39,716 nt of DNA. Source: JAGTVG01 sp964389805 (GTDB lineage: Bacteria; Bacteroidota; Bacteroidia; Cytophagales; Cyclobacteriaceae). The stretch spans positions 1-39,716 of the forward strand of contig CAYMFU010000208.1 of the NCBI GenBank assembly GCA_964389805.1, in the 5' to 3' direction. This document shows positions 1 through 7,752 of this stretch, one piece after another (position 1 is the first letter of the stretch; each line of letters begins with the position of its first letter). A model generated the notes under the pieces. That model saw only the letters and a program-made list of their open reading frames with translations. It did no database searches and was not told the DNA's origin. The position numbers and the translations under genes were made by a program.

Positions 1-13
1 AAGGATCCCATTT

Positions 14-21
14 TAGTTTTG
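14..21 (+). promoter_or_regulatory. -7 promoter element of the first lipoprotein gene
   Basis: TAGTTTTG matches the Bacteroidota -7 consensus TAnnTTTG exactly. Its last base is only 5 nt before the ATG at 27, so the transcript would start at or next to the start codon. The -33 element would fall outside the window, so only half of the promoter can be seen. Confidence 0.5.
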
Positions 22-26
22 GATTT

Positions 27-422
27 ATGTTAAGATCAGTTTCCTTCTTTTTCGGTATATTATTATTAAGCGGATGCTCAAATGATATATCCGTCTCATT
101 TGATTCTGAATCCTGGAAATCGGATACATATGGCTGTAAGGAGAAAAGGATCATTCTTTATAAGGAGATAATAGGATATCAGAATGAAATTTTAGGTTTA
201 ACCAACAAGCAGATCATAAGAATTCTGGGCAAACCCGAAAGAAATGAGTTGTACCGACGAAATCAAAAGTTTTTTATCTATCACATTTCCCCAGCCTCAA
301 AATGCAGCTATACTTATAATGGAGAGGCGCTATTCTTATTTGTCCGCTTTAACGCAGTGGGATTATCTCAGGAAGTTTTTGTACAAGGAGCTCCAAGTTT
401 CAAAGACAAGGCATCTATTTAA
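27..422 (+). CDS. Small lipoprotein, unknown function
   Basis: This 131-aa protein starts with a hydrophobic stretch ending in LLLSGC, a lipobox that places Cys17 as the lipidated residue. It is therefore a predicted lipoprotein exported across the inner membrane. The mature part is short and includes 'ILGLTNKQIIRILGKPERNELYRRNQKFF'-like content (residues about 54-83). A 'T-x-x-Q-I/V-x-x-x-L-G-K-P' stretch resembles the SmpA/OmlA (BamE-like) fold, but the similarity is weak and I do not claim a BamE role. The last 8 bases overlap the end of the convergent ROK kinase gene. An exact TAnnTTTG box sits directly before the ATG. The lipoprotein call is fairly safe; the function is unknown. Confidence 0.7.
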   Translation: MLRSVSFFFGILLLSGCSNDISVSFDSESWKSDTYGCKEKRIILYKEIIGYQNEILGLTNKQIIRILGKPERNELYRRNQKFFIYHISPASKCSYTYNGEALFLFVRFNAVGLSQEVFVQGAPSFKDKASI

Positions 423-1320
423 AACACAGAGACGCAGCACCTACAATTCCTGCTTCATTTGCCAAAGTGGCTTTTTTAATTTCCAACTGACTTGTATAGT
501 AAGGTGTTAAATTTTTCATTAGGACCTTTTCCATGGGCCCTATGACATAGCTATAGCTTTGTGATATGCCCCCACCTACAATAATTGTTTTGATATCAAG
601 CAATCGAATAGTAGATACCAATGCCTCACCAAGTAGAATTCCAATTCTTTTAAATATATTGAGCGCCACCTTATCTCCTTCATTTGCTGCTGACAGGACT
701 TGCTTAGTGTCCCAGGCTTCAACATTCTTTCCCAAAATCTCACTTTTATTTTTCTTGAGCATGTCATTCAGCATTTTCTGTAGTCCGGCTTTCCCAATAA
801 TTGTTTCTAATGTTTTTCCACCTTGTGACATGATATGCCCGAGCTCCATAGAGTTACCATCACCCCCCCTGAAGATATGGTGATCAATTATTGCGGCTCC
901 TCCAACACCGGTTCCAAGGGTGATAAATATATAATTTTCCGACACTTTCTCTTTCCCAAAATAATATTCCCCCAGTGCAGCGACATGTGCATCATTATCC
1001 AAATGGAATTGTTTTCCCGGATGATTTGATTCAAGCCTTTCAAGGAGGTTGGTATTCCCAAGGTCGCCTAAATTGGGCAATTCCAATGTGCTTCGGGCAT
1101 CCCGTGATATTGTTCCGGGCACGCCTATCCCTATTTCTTCAACTTCAGGGTGATTCTCAAATTCCTTCTTTAAAATATCACTAAATCCCTGAACAAAATC
1201 GTCTTTTTGCCGAAGTTCACTGGTAGGATATTTTACCTTTTCCAATAATCCGCTTTCTGAGTCCACCAGTCCGATCTTTATATTAGAACCCCCAATGTCA
1301 ATCCCAAAAAAATGTGCCAT
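415..1320 (-). CDS. ROK family sugar kinase (glucokinase-like)
   Basis: The 301-aa protein has the ROK/actin-ATPase layout. The N-terminal phosphate loop is DIGGSNIKIG (residues 8-17). The sugar-binding and catalytic region is LDNDAHVAALGE (107-118), with Asp110 as the expected base. A second phosphate motif is LGTGVGGAAI (135-144). ELGH at 159-162 matches the sugar-binding Glu/His of ROK kinases. The usual CxCGxxGC zinc-binding motif after that His is absent: the protein reads SQGGKTLETIIGKAGL with no Cys. Members of this family phosphorylate glucose or related hexoses with ATP in the cytoplasm. The exact sugar cannot be read from sequence. Its 3' end overlaps the convergent lipoprotein gene by 8 bp, and aldolase and a sugar transporter lie nearby. 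Confidence 0.85.
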   Translation of the reverse strand: MAHFFGIDIGGSNIKIGLVDSESGLLEKVKYPTSELRQKDDFVQGFSDILKKEFENHPEVEEIGIGVPGTISRDARSTLELPNLGDLGNTNLLERLESNHPGKQFHLDNDAHVAALGEYYFGKEKVSENYIFITLGTGVGGAAIIDHHIFRGGDGNSMELGHIMSQGGKTLETIIGKAGLQKMLNDMLKKNKSEILGKNVEAWDTKQVLSAANEGDKVALNIFKRIGILLGEALVSTIRLLDIKTIIVGGGISQSYSYVIGPMEKVLMKNLTPYYTSQLEIKKATLANEAGIVGAASLCFK

Positions 1321-1591
1321 ATTCTGCTTGATTATAATTTTTAAAATTTCTGCAAAATATAAAAAATACTGATAAAACTATTACCCTGAATACTAAAAGA
1401 TAGGGTTCAATGAGAATTATGATCCTGATAGTTGAGGCGAGCATTATGGTGACTGGAAATCTTTGGCTTTTTTACAGTATTTACTGGTGTATTTTTCCTA
1501 AAAATCATTTTTATTGATGATATTTGCACTGCCAAAATGATCATGGCAATCTGGAAAGGTATTCGTCCAGGCTTTCCTTAAAGAAATTTTT
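1321..1591. other. Intergenic region between the ROK kinase and fba
   Basis: This AT-rich spacer lies between divergent genes. It contains a possible 35-codon ORF on the plus strand (ATG at 1410, stop at 1515-1517) coding a hydrophobic peptide, with no other support. It also has a 6-bp inverted repeat GGAAAG/CTTTCC near 1553-1577, which is followed several bases later by a run of T. I see no RNA gene or riboswitch. Upstream of the kinase there is no exact TAnnTTTG match. Confidence 0.4.
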
Positions 1592-1621
1592 TTTGAAACG
1601 TTCATATTGTAAATAACTTTA
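1592..1621 (+). promoter_or_regulatory. Candidate promoter of fba
   Basis: TTTG at 1592-1595 and TAACTTTA at 1614-1621 (7 of 8 matches to TAnnTTTG) are separated by 18 nt, one short of the usual 19. The predicted transcript would have a leader of about 20 nt before the ATG at 1646. The spacing and position support the call; the mismatch in the last base of the -7 box weakens it. Confidence 0.45.
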
Positions 1622-1645
1622 ATAATAATTTAAATTCATTTAAAA

Positions 1646-2722
1646 ATGAGTATAGGTAAAAAATTCAGAGCTGGTGTTCTATATGGAAACGAGGTAAAAG
1701 AGTTACTAGATTATGCAAATGAGAATAATTTTGCATTACCTGCTGTTAACGTAATCAGCACCGGTACAGTAAATGCTGCGATTGAAACAGCTCGTGATAT
1801 TAATTCACCAATCATAATTCAATTTTCAAATGGTGGAGCTGTATTCTTTGCAGGAAAAGGACTTACCAATGAAGATCAGAAAGCAGCTATTGCCGGAGGT
1901 GTTGCTGGTGCACACCATGTCAGGGCGATGGCAGAAGCTTATGGAGTTCCCGTTATATTACATACAGACCATTGTGCTAAGAAATTATTGCCATGGATAG
2001 ATGGATTATTAGATGCAGGCGAAGAATATTACAAGCAAACCGGCCAGCCACTATATAGCTCACACATGCTTGATCTTTCTGAAGAGCCAATAGAAGAGAA
2101 CATTGAGATTTCTAAGAAATATTTTGAAAGGATGGATAAAATGGGCATGACACTGGAAATCGAATTAGGTGTAACGGGTGGCGAGGAAGATGGTGTTGAC
2201 AATACTGATGTTGACAGTTCAAAATTATACACACAACCTGAAGAGGTTGCTTATGCTTTTAAACAATTAAACAGTATAAGTGAAAACTTTACAATTGCTG
2301 CAGCTTTCGGAAATGTTCACGGCGTATATAAGCCCGGTAACGTTGTCCTCACTCCTATTATACTAAAGAATTCTCAGGAACATATTAAGGAGAAATTTGG
2401 AACTGGTGAAAATCCAGTAAATTTTGTATTTCATGGTGGTTCAGGTTCAGAACCTGAAAAAATCACAGAAGCCATTGAATATGGTGCTGTAAAAATGAAT
2501 ATTGATACAGATACACAATGGGCTTTCTGGGAAGGTGTCCTGAATTATTATAAAACCAATGAAGGTTATCTTCAGGGCCAGATCGGTAATCCGGAAGGTG
2601 AAGATAAACCAAATAAGAAAAAGTATGATCCGAGGGCGTGGTTAAGGGAAGGCGAAAAGACTTTTGTTGCGCGATTAAATCAGGCTTTCAAAGATCTGAA
2701 CTGTGTGAACACGAATGCCTAA
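1646..2722 (+). CDS. fbaA: Fructose-bisphosphate aldolase, class II
   Basis: The 358-aa product matches the length of E. coli FbaA (about 359 aa) and not the shorter 280-310 aa class IIB enzymes. The zinc/catalytic motif HTDHCAKKLLPWIDG is at 106-120, with Asp108 as the catalytic acid and His109 as a metal ligand. Further conserved blocks are the glycine-rich EIELGVTGGEEDG (about 171-183), GNVHGVYKPGNV and VFHGGSGS, which carry the other metal and phosphate ligands. The enzyme reversibly splits fructose 1,6-bisphosphate into dihydroxyacetone phosphate and glyceraldehyde 3-phosphate in the cytoplasm. The gene stands alone, with a promoter candidate upstream and a strong hairpin terminator 21 nt after the stop codon. 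The call is very secure. Confidence 0.97.
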   Translation: MSIGKKFRAGVLYGNEVKELLDYANENNFALPAVNVISTGTVNAAIETARDINSPIIIQFSNGGAVFFAGKGLTNEDQKAAIAGGVAGAHHVRAMAEAYGVPVILHTDHCAKKLLPWIDGLLDAGEEYYKQTGQPLYSSHMLDLSEEPIEENIEISKKYFERMDKMGMTLEIELGVTGGEEDGVDNTDVDSSKLYTQPEEVAYAFKQLNSISENFTIAAAFGNVHGVYKPGNVVLTPIILKNSQEHIKEKFGTGENPVNFVFHGGSGSEPEKITEAIEYGAVKMNIDTDTQWAFWEGVLNYYKTNEGYLQGQIGNPEGEDKPNKKKYDPRAWLREGEKTFVARLNQAFKDLNCVNTNA

Positions 2723-2743
2723 TTGAGATATTAAAATAACTAC

Positions 2744-2781
2744 AAGCCGTGCTGGATAATTACTGGTACGGCTTTCTTTTT
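2744..2781 (+). terminator. Rho-independent terminator of fba
   Basis: AAGCCGTGCT (2744-2753) pairs with GGTACGGCTT (2765-2774), giving a 10-bp stem with two G-U pairs and an 11-nt loop. It is followed by TCTTTTT. It begins 21 nt after the fba stop codon. Confidence 0.85.
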
Positions 2782-3039
2782 GTAAAATATCCATTAATTT
2801 TAAATGCTGGTTTCAATTAGGTTTCTTAATTTTTATTTATGAACCTTTCTGAATATTGATATCAATATTCAGCTAAATGACCAAACTGAATTAACAATTT
2901 AGAATCCGGAGTGGTTATCATGAAAATCTTTGGTTGATTCATTGGATTATACAGGATTCTGTTATCTTTAAAAGATCATTTCAACCCTAAAGCACTATAA
3001 TTATGAACTGAAGGGTATATTCAATATTAAATTAATAAA
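2782..3039. other. Spacer before the sugar transporter with a 24-bp palindrome
   Basis: No gene is visible here. The notable element is a perfect palindrome at 2849-2872, described as its own entry. A possible promoter for the transporter lies at 2942-2970: ATTG, 18 nt, then TATCTTTA (7 of 8 to TAnnTTTG). The transporter ATG follows 69 nt downstream, so the leader would be fairly long. Confidence 0.4.
2849..2872. promoter_or_regulatory. Perfect 24-bp palindrome, candidate operator
   Basis: The half-site CTGAATATTGAT (2849-2860) is followed immediately by its exact reverse complement (2861-2872) with no spacer. No T-run follows, so it does not look like a terminator. It lies about 190 nt upstream of the sugar transporter start, and 70 nt downstream of the fba terminator. 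An operator for a dimeric regulator is the likeliest reading; no regulator gene is adjacent. Confidence 0.5.
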
Positions 3040-4542
3040 ATGGCTCAAAAACCAAGATTAAGTTTCTGGCAGATCTGGAATATGAGTTTCGGATTCCTAG
3101 GTATACAGTTCGGATTTGCTCTACAGAATGCCAATGTCAGTCGAATATTTCAAACACTGGGTGCTGAAGTAGATTCAATACCTATTTTATGGGTTGCCGC
3201 ACCAGTGACAGGCTTGATCATTCAACCTATTATCGGGCATATGAGTGATAAAACCTGGGGGAAACTGGGACGTAGAAGGCCTTATTTTTTGATAGGCGCT
3301 ATTCTGGCTTCACTTGCTTTAATCATTATGCCGAATTCCCCGGCATTATGGGTGGCAGCCGGTATGCTCTGGATTATGGACGCTTCCATAAACATTAGCA
3401 TGGAACCTTTCAGAGCATTCGTAGGAGATATGCTTTCTAATGAGCAACGTACAGCTGGATTTGCCATGCAGAGCTTCTTTATCGGCACAGGTGCTGTAAT
3501 TGCTTCAGCACTTCCATATTTATTGACAAATCTCTTTGGGATAAGTAATACGGCACCGGAAATGATGATCCCTGATTCTGTAAAATATTCCTTTTATATC
3601 GGAGCGACTGTATTTTTCCTAGCCGTAATCTGGACAGTCATTTCATCAAAAGAATATAGTCCCGATGAATTGGCTTCTTTTGATGAAGGTACGGATATTG
3701 ATTCCGGAAATACAGTCAATCAATCTGCAGCAACTGTATATGATAAAAAAATCAATTATCTCAGGAAAAGCTTGATCTGGATATTGGTTGGTGTTATTGC
3801 CAGTTATGTCGTTTACCATTATACACTTGACAAGGAACTTTACGTACTTGGTGTAGGTGCTGTAGTATTCGGTATTATTCAATTATTGACCGGAGTAATG
3901 CTCAGGAATAATCGAACAAATGGTATGACAGAGATCATTGAGGATCTTTTCCATATGCCGAAAACTATGGGACAGCTTGCCGTAGTACAGTTCTTCTCAT
4001 GGTTCGCTTTGTTCGCTATGTGGATTTATACCGTCCCTGCCGTTACCAGTCACATATATGGTGTCTCAGATGTTACCTCAGAAGCTTACAATGAGGGTGC
4101 CAACTGGGTAGGCGTTTTGATGAGTGTTTATAATGGATTTGCTGCTTTGATCGCATTTTTGATACCTGTTATTGCCAGACGTACGAATCGGAAAATTACA
4201 CATTTAATTGCATTGCTATTTGGCGGCCTGGGATTGATGTCTTTTTATGTTTTCAAAAATCCCTATTTGCTGATTATCTCTGAAATAGGGATCGGATTTG
4301 CCTGGGCAAGCATTCTTTCCATGCCCTATGCTATCCTAACAGGCTCTTTGCCCTCTAATAAAATGGGGGTTTATATGGGTATATTTAATTTCTTTATTGT
4401 TATACCTCAGATTCTTGCTGCAAGCATATTGGGCTTCATCACAAAGAATATATTTGGAGGAGAAGCCATATATGCCCTTATACTTGGGGGCATTTCGATG
4501 ATCATTGCAGGATTTTTAACACTGAAAGTAGATGACAAATAG
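3040..4542 (+). CDS. MFS sugar transporter, SLC45-like
   Basis: This is a 500-aa integral membrane protein with about 12 hydrophobic segments, typical of the major facilitator superfamily. The loop between helices 2 and 3 reads GHMSDKTWGKLGRRRPYF (about residues 67-84). This is the MFS signature in the form seen in the SLC45/GPH-type sugar transporters, which include plant sucrose carriers and bacterial maltose/sucrose carriers. The N-terminal 'SFGFLGIQFGFALQNANVSRIFQTLG' block also fits that group. A hydrophilic central loop (about 205-235) separates the two six-helix halves. It probably imports a disaccharide or oligosaccharide with protons; the substrate is not readable. The convergent M28 peptidase gene ends 6 nt after its stop codon. 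Confidence 0.85.
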   Translation: MAQKPRLSFWQIWNMSFGFLGIQFGFALQNANVSRIFQTLGAEVDSIPILWVAAPVTGLIIQPIIGHMSDKTWGKLGRRRPYFLIGAILASLALIIMPNSPALWVAAGMLWIMDASINISMEPFRAFVGDMLSNEQRTAGFAMQSFFIGTGAVIASALPYLLTNLFGISNTAPEMMIPDSVKYSFYIGATVFFLAVIWTVISSKEYSPDELASFDEGTDIDSGNTVNQSAATVYDKKINYLRKSLIWILVGVIASYVVYHYTLDKELYVLGVGAVVFGIIQLLTGVMLRNNRTNGMTEIIEDLFHMPKTMGQLAVVQFFSWFALFAMWIYTVPAVTSHIYGVSDVTSEAYNEGANWVGVLMSVYNGFAALIAFLIPVIARRTNRKITHLIALLFGGLGLMSFYVFKNPYLLIISEIGIGFAWASILSMPYAILTGSLPSNKMGVYMGIFNFFIVIPQILAASILGFITKNIFGGEAIYALILGGISMIIAGFLTLKVDDK

Positions 4543-4548
4543 ATAATG

Positions 4549-6090
4549 TTATTCCTTACCTATCGGATTCTCTTTCCTTGGCAATTTTTGATCTCTTTCA
4601 GCAGTAAGATAAACAAATGAAGCGACGATTACAGCCATCTGTTGTAAGTCCGGGATGAGCAAGCGCTCATATGTATCCATATTGGTATGCCAGGTTCTCA
4701 TATCATAATCTATCGGATCCTGAATAAACTGAAAACCCGGTAATCCGACCTCATCAAAGGCCTTATGGTCAGTACTAGAAGTATTTCGAATGGTTACAGT
4801 TGGATGATCTATCATATCACTGAGAGGTTCAAACCATTGTTCGAAAATGGGGCGCAGCATATCGTTTTCCTGCAAATAAATTCCTCTGATCCGACCTGTT
4901 CCATTATCAATATTATAATAAGCCGAAAAATTAGCGTAATCCGGATGCACAATTCCTTCTACTTTATTGGCAAAATGGTTTTTTACATAGTTTCTCGATC
5001 CATATAATCCTTGCTCTTCCCCTGACCAAAGAGCTATTCTGATGGTTCGCCTGGGCTCATATCCAATTGCTTTTAAGATTCTTACAGCTTCCATCATAAC
5101 AATACAACCAGCTGCATTATCAACAGCTCCTGTTCCGGCATGCCATGAATCCAGATGGCCACCCAGCATTACGAGCTCAGGCTTCAATTTCTTATCTACT
5201 CCAACAATATCAGCGACTACATTGAAAGAGTTCAGGTTCTCATCATAAAAGGTAGTCTTTACCTCAGCTTCCACCCATACTTTTATGTCATTTTCTAAAA
5301 GTCTAGCCATCAGATCTGCATGTTCCGGTGCCATTTCCAACTGGGCTATTGGTATTTCAGCATCACTTTTATAGGCATCTCCTCCTCCACTGGTTTTTAA
5401 TGTACCATGTTTCCCTCTTGATCCCCTGATCAATAACGCCACATTTTCTTCCACCAGGAATTCATTAATCTTATTGTTTAATGCTCTCCAGGAACGATAT
5501 TGAGCTATCCTGCTTGGCGAATATCTGCCTGATTGTCCCAAGGATTGTTTGGCTTCTTCTTCTAGTTCTTCCTTAGTGTACCTTAATGCCTCTGCTTCAA
5601 ACGATGGAGAAGTATCAGCAGAAGATCTGAGAAGTACTATCTTATTTTTCAGTTTCCCTTTATATGGCTCAAGATCTTCTTCCGAGGTAACATCAAGCAA
5701 TACAACTTCATCAGATATCAGTCCATTTGTCGAACCAGTCCATGCTTTAGGAACCGCTATAAACGGAAAATAATAAGGGGCCTTCATAGCTACATAGCAC
5801 TTATCTACATTCCACCCTTTCCCAAATTCCCCCCACTCTTCCATCATGGCATTGTCCAATCCCCAGGTTTTTAATTGTCTAACAGCCCACTCTCCAGCTT
5901 TCCGGTGACCGGGTGAATTCGTAAGGCGTGGTCCGAATGCATCTGTCAGGTAAAATGCAAGATCTTTTACATTTGAATTTTTTAAGCCTTCCTGACGAAT
6001 TTTATGGATAACTTCAAGATCGATATCTTCCTGCGATATAGAGGAAGTTGAAACCACGCAGGATAGAAACAAAAAGAAAAAATGCCTCAT
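4549..6090 (-). CDS. Secreted M28 family metallopeptidase
   Basis: The 513-aa protein has an N-terminal signal peptide (about 1-20, ending SSISQ). The M28 zinc-peptidase ligands are visible: His312 and Asp314 in GGHLDSW, bridging Asp324 in AVDNAAG, the Glu358-Glu359 pair in WSGEEQGLYGS, Asp395 in YNIDNGTG and His442 in STDHKAFDEVGLPGF. Residues about 120-290 form an inserted PA-like domain, as in secreted aminopeptidases and carboxypeptidase Q-like enzymes. It probably cleaves peptides in the periplasm or outside the cell. There is no gliding-motility C-terminal sorting domain. It is convergent with the sugar transporter and probably transcribed alone. Family call secure; exact specificity unknown. 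Confidence 0.92.
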   Translation of the reverse strand: MRHFFFLFLSCVVSTSSISQEDIDLEVIHKIRQEGLKNSNVKDLAFYLTDAFGPRLTNSPGHRKAGEWAVRQLKTWGLDNAMMEEWGEFGKGWNVDKCYVAMKAPYYFPFIAVPKAWTGSTNGLISDEVVLLDVTSEEDLEPYKGKLKNKIVLLRSSADTSPSFEAEALRYTKEELEEEAKQSLGQSGRYSPSRIAQYRSWRALNNKINEFLVEENVALLIRGSRGKHGTLKTSGGGDAYKSDAEIPIAQLEMAPEHADLMARLLENDIKVWVEAEVKTTFYDENLNSFNVVADIVGVDKKLKPELVMLGGHLDSWHAGTGAVDNAAGCIVMMEAVRILKAIGYEPRRTIRIALWSGEEQGLYGSRNYVKNHFANKVEGIVHPDYANFSAYYNIDNGTGRIRGIYLQENDMLRPIFEQWFEPLSDMIDHPTVTIRNTSSTDHKAFDEVGLPGFQFIQDPIDYDMRTWHTNMDTYERLLIPDLQQMAVIVASFVYLTAERDQKLPRKENPIGKE

Positions 6091-6333
6091 AGCTAAAAAA
6101 TTAAAAATACGACAAAAAATTTTGCTGCGATTTTACGCAGTAAAAAAGTAAATAACTAAGATCAATTCAAAATTTTAATCTCGAATAATCTTTCAAAAAG
6201 ACAATTGTAGAATCTATGATAAACTAAAGTTATGAATATTGAAATCATAAATAGATTTTTAAAATGAGATAATAGTGAATTGGGAATTTCTCCTCACTAA
6301 TAATTACTATAGCTACGATAAAAAAGAAATGCT

Positions 6334-6341
6334 TATTTTTG
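6334..6341 (+). promoter_or_regulatory. -7 promoter element of mtaB
   Basis: TATTTTTG matches TAnnTTTG exactly and ends 6 nt before the ATG at 6348, predicting a leaderless or nearly leaderless transcript. A clear TTTG -33 element at the right spacing is not visible, which lowers the confidence. Confidence 0.5.
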
Positions 6342-6347
6342 CAGGAT

Positions 6348-7682
6348 ATGAAGACGGTGGCATTCTATACATTGGGCTGTAAGCTTAATTTTTCTGAAAC
6401 TTCCACAATTTCAAGATTATTTGAACAGGAAGGATTCAGAAAGGTTAATTTTGAAGATGGGGCCGACATTTATGTAATAAACACCTGTAGTGTCACCGAC
6501 AATGCGGACAAAAAGTGCCGGAAAGTGGTTAGAGAGGCCCAAAAACTTGCGAATGAGGACCCCTATATCATTATCATGGGGTGTTATGCTCAGCTTAAGC
6601 CCAAGGAGATCGCTACAATCCCTGGGGTGGATGCCGTATTGGGAGCAGCCGAAAAATTTAAACTATTTGATTATTTAAAAGATTTTGGCAAGCAGGAAAA
6701 ACCTAAAATCCTTGCATCTCCCATCAGTGAAGCCAGTTCATATCATCAGGCATTTTCACTCAACGACAGAACACGCACATTTCTGAAAGTTCAGGATGGT
6801 TGTGATTTTACATGCGCCTTCTGTACTATACCTCTGGCCAGGGGAAAAAGCAGAAGTGATACCCTGAAAAATGTGATAAAGAATGCTAAAGACATTGCAT
6901 CACAAGGTGTCAAAGAGATCGTACTTACTGGTGTTAACACTGGCGATTATGGACTGGTTGAAGATAAACGTGAATATCGCTTTATCGATTTAATAAAAGA
7001 ACTCGATAAAATCGAAGGTGTTGAGCGATTCCGGATCTCTTCTATCGAGCCCAACTTACTGACTGATGAAATAATCAGCTTTGTCTCAAAATCTGAACGT
7101 TTTGTGCCCCACTTCCACATTCCTCTACAATCAGGCTCGAATAGGATCCTGAAATCTATGCGGAGGCGATATCTTAAAGAATTATATCTGGACAGGGTAA
7201 ATACAATCAGGGAAGTCATGCAGCATGCATGTATTGGCGTGGATGTGATTGTGGGCTTTCCGGGTGAAACTGAAGAGGAATTTAAAACAAGCTATGAGTT
7301 TATTAATGAACTTGATGTATCCTATCTCCATGTTTTTACTTATTCTGAACGGGCAAATACTCTAGCGATAGATATGCCAGGATCAGTGCCGGTTAAAATA
7401 CGTAATGAAAGATCGAAAATGCTACGCAATCTTTCCTTCAAGAAAAGGCATAAATTTTATGAAGAAAATATTGGCAGAGATGAGGTTGTCCTTTTCGAAC
7501 ATGATATTGAGAATGGCAGGATGCATGGTTTTACAAGGAATTATATTCGTGTAGTTGCCAAATATGATCCTGTTCTGATTAATGAAACGCTTCCGGTTAG
7601 ACTTAAAGAAGTAAATGCCAATGGTTTGGTGGAAGTGGAAGAGAACCAGGTTGAGCCACAATTATCCGATCTCGAAGCTTAA
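6348..7682 (+). CDS. mtaB: tRNA t6A37 methylthiotransferase MtaB
   Basis: The protein is a radical-SAM methylthiotransferase of about 444 aa. The N-terminal MTTase domain carries three cluster cysteines, in LGCKLNFSE, INTCSVTDNAD and MGCYAQLKP. The radical-SAM motif is DGCDFTCAFCTIP (CxxxCxxC). Conserved SIEPNLL, PHFHIPLQSGS and GVDVIVGFPGETEEEF blocks follow, and the C-terminus is a TRAM-like tail. The 'YTLGCKLN' start and the overall pattern fit MtaB, which converts t6A37 to ms2t6A37 in tRNA, and not MiaB or RimO. I chose ATG 6348 over an in-frame TTG at 6339, because the TTG lies inside the predicted -7 box. The nearest neighbour downstream is convergent, so the gene is monocistronic. Confidence 0.92.
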   Translation: MKTVAFYTLGCKLNFSETSTISRLFEQEGFRKVNFEDGADIYVINTCSVTDNADKKCRKVVREAQKLANEDPYIIIMGCYAQLKPKEIATIPGVDAVLGAAEKFKLFDYLKDFGKQEKPKILASPISEASSYHQAFSLNDRTRTFLKVQDGCDFTCAFCTIPLARGKSRSDTLKNVIKNAKDIASQGVKEIVLTGVNTGDYGLVEDKREYRFIDLIKELDKIEGVERFRISSIEPNLLTDEIISFVSKSERFVPHFHIPLQSGSNRILKSMRRRYLKELYLDRVNTIREVMQHACIGVDVIVGFPGETEEEFKTSYEFINELDVSYLHVFTYSERANTLAIDMPGSVPVKIRNERSKMLRNLSFKKRHKFYEENIGRDEVVLFEHDIENGRMHGFTRNYIRVVAKYDPVLINETLPVRLKEVNANGLVEVEENQVEPQLSDLEA

Positions 7683-7709
7683 GATTGCCGTTTGCTCTTA
7701 TCTGGAAGG

Positions 7710-7742
7710 GATATAACGAAAAGTCGGATACCTGATTATATC
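7710..7742. terminator. Weak inverted repeat between convergent mtaB and permease genes
   Basis: GATATAA (7710-7716) and TTATATC (7736-7742) are exact inverted copies in the 70-nt gap between two converging genes. The stem is AT-rich with a 19-nt loop, so it would be weak. A bidirectional terminator is possible, not shown. Confidence 0.25.
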
Positions 7743-7752
7743 TCCTATATCT

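Noticed and set aside
1410..1517. 35-codon hydrophobic ORF between the ROK kinase and fba
   Set aside because: Short, no promoter of its own and no similarity I recognise; chance ORFs of this size are common in AT-rich spacers.
1553..1595. GGAAAG/CTTTCC repeat followed by a T-run upstream of fba as a terminator
   Set aside because: The stem is only 6 bp, the T-run begins several bases later, and there is no gene upstream in that orientation to terminate.
6125..6140. CTGCG/CGCAG hairpin near the M28 peptidase start
   Set aside because: Only a 5-bp stem, and it lies in the upstream region of the gene, so it is not a terminator for any neighbour.
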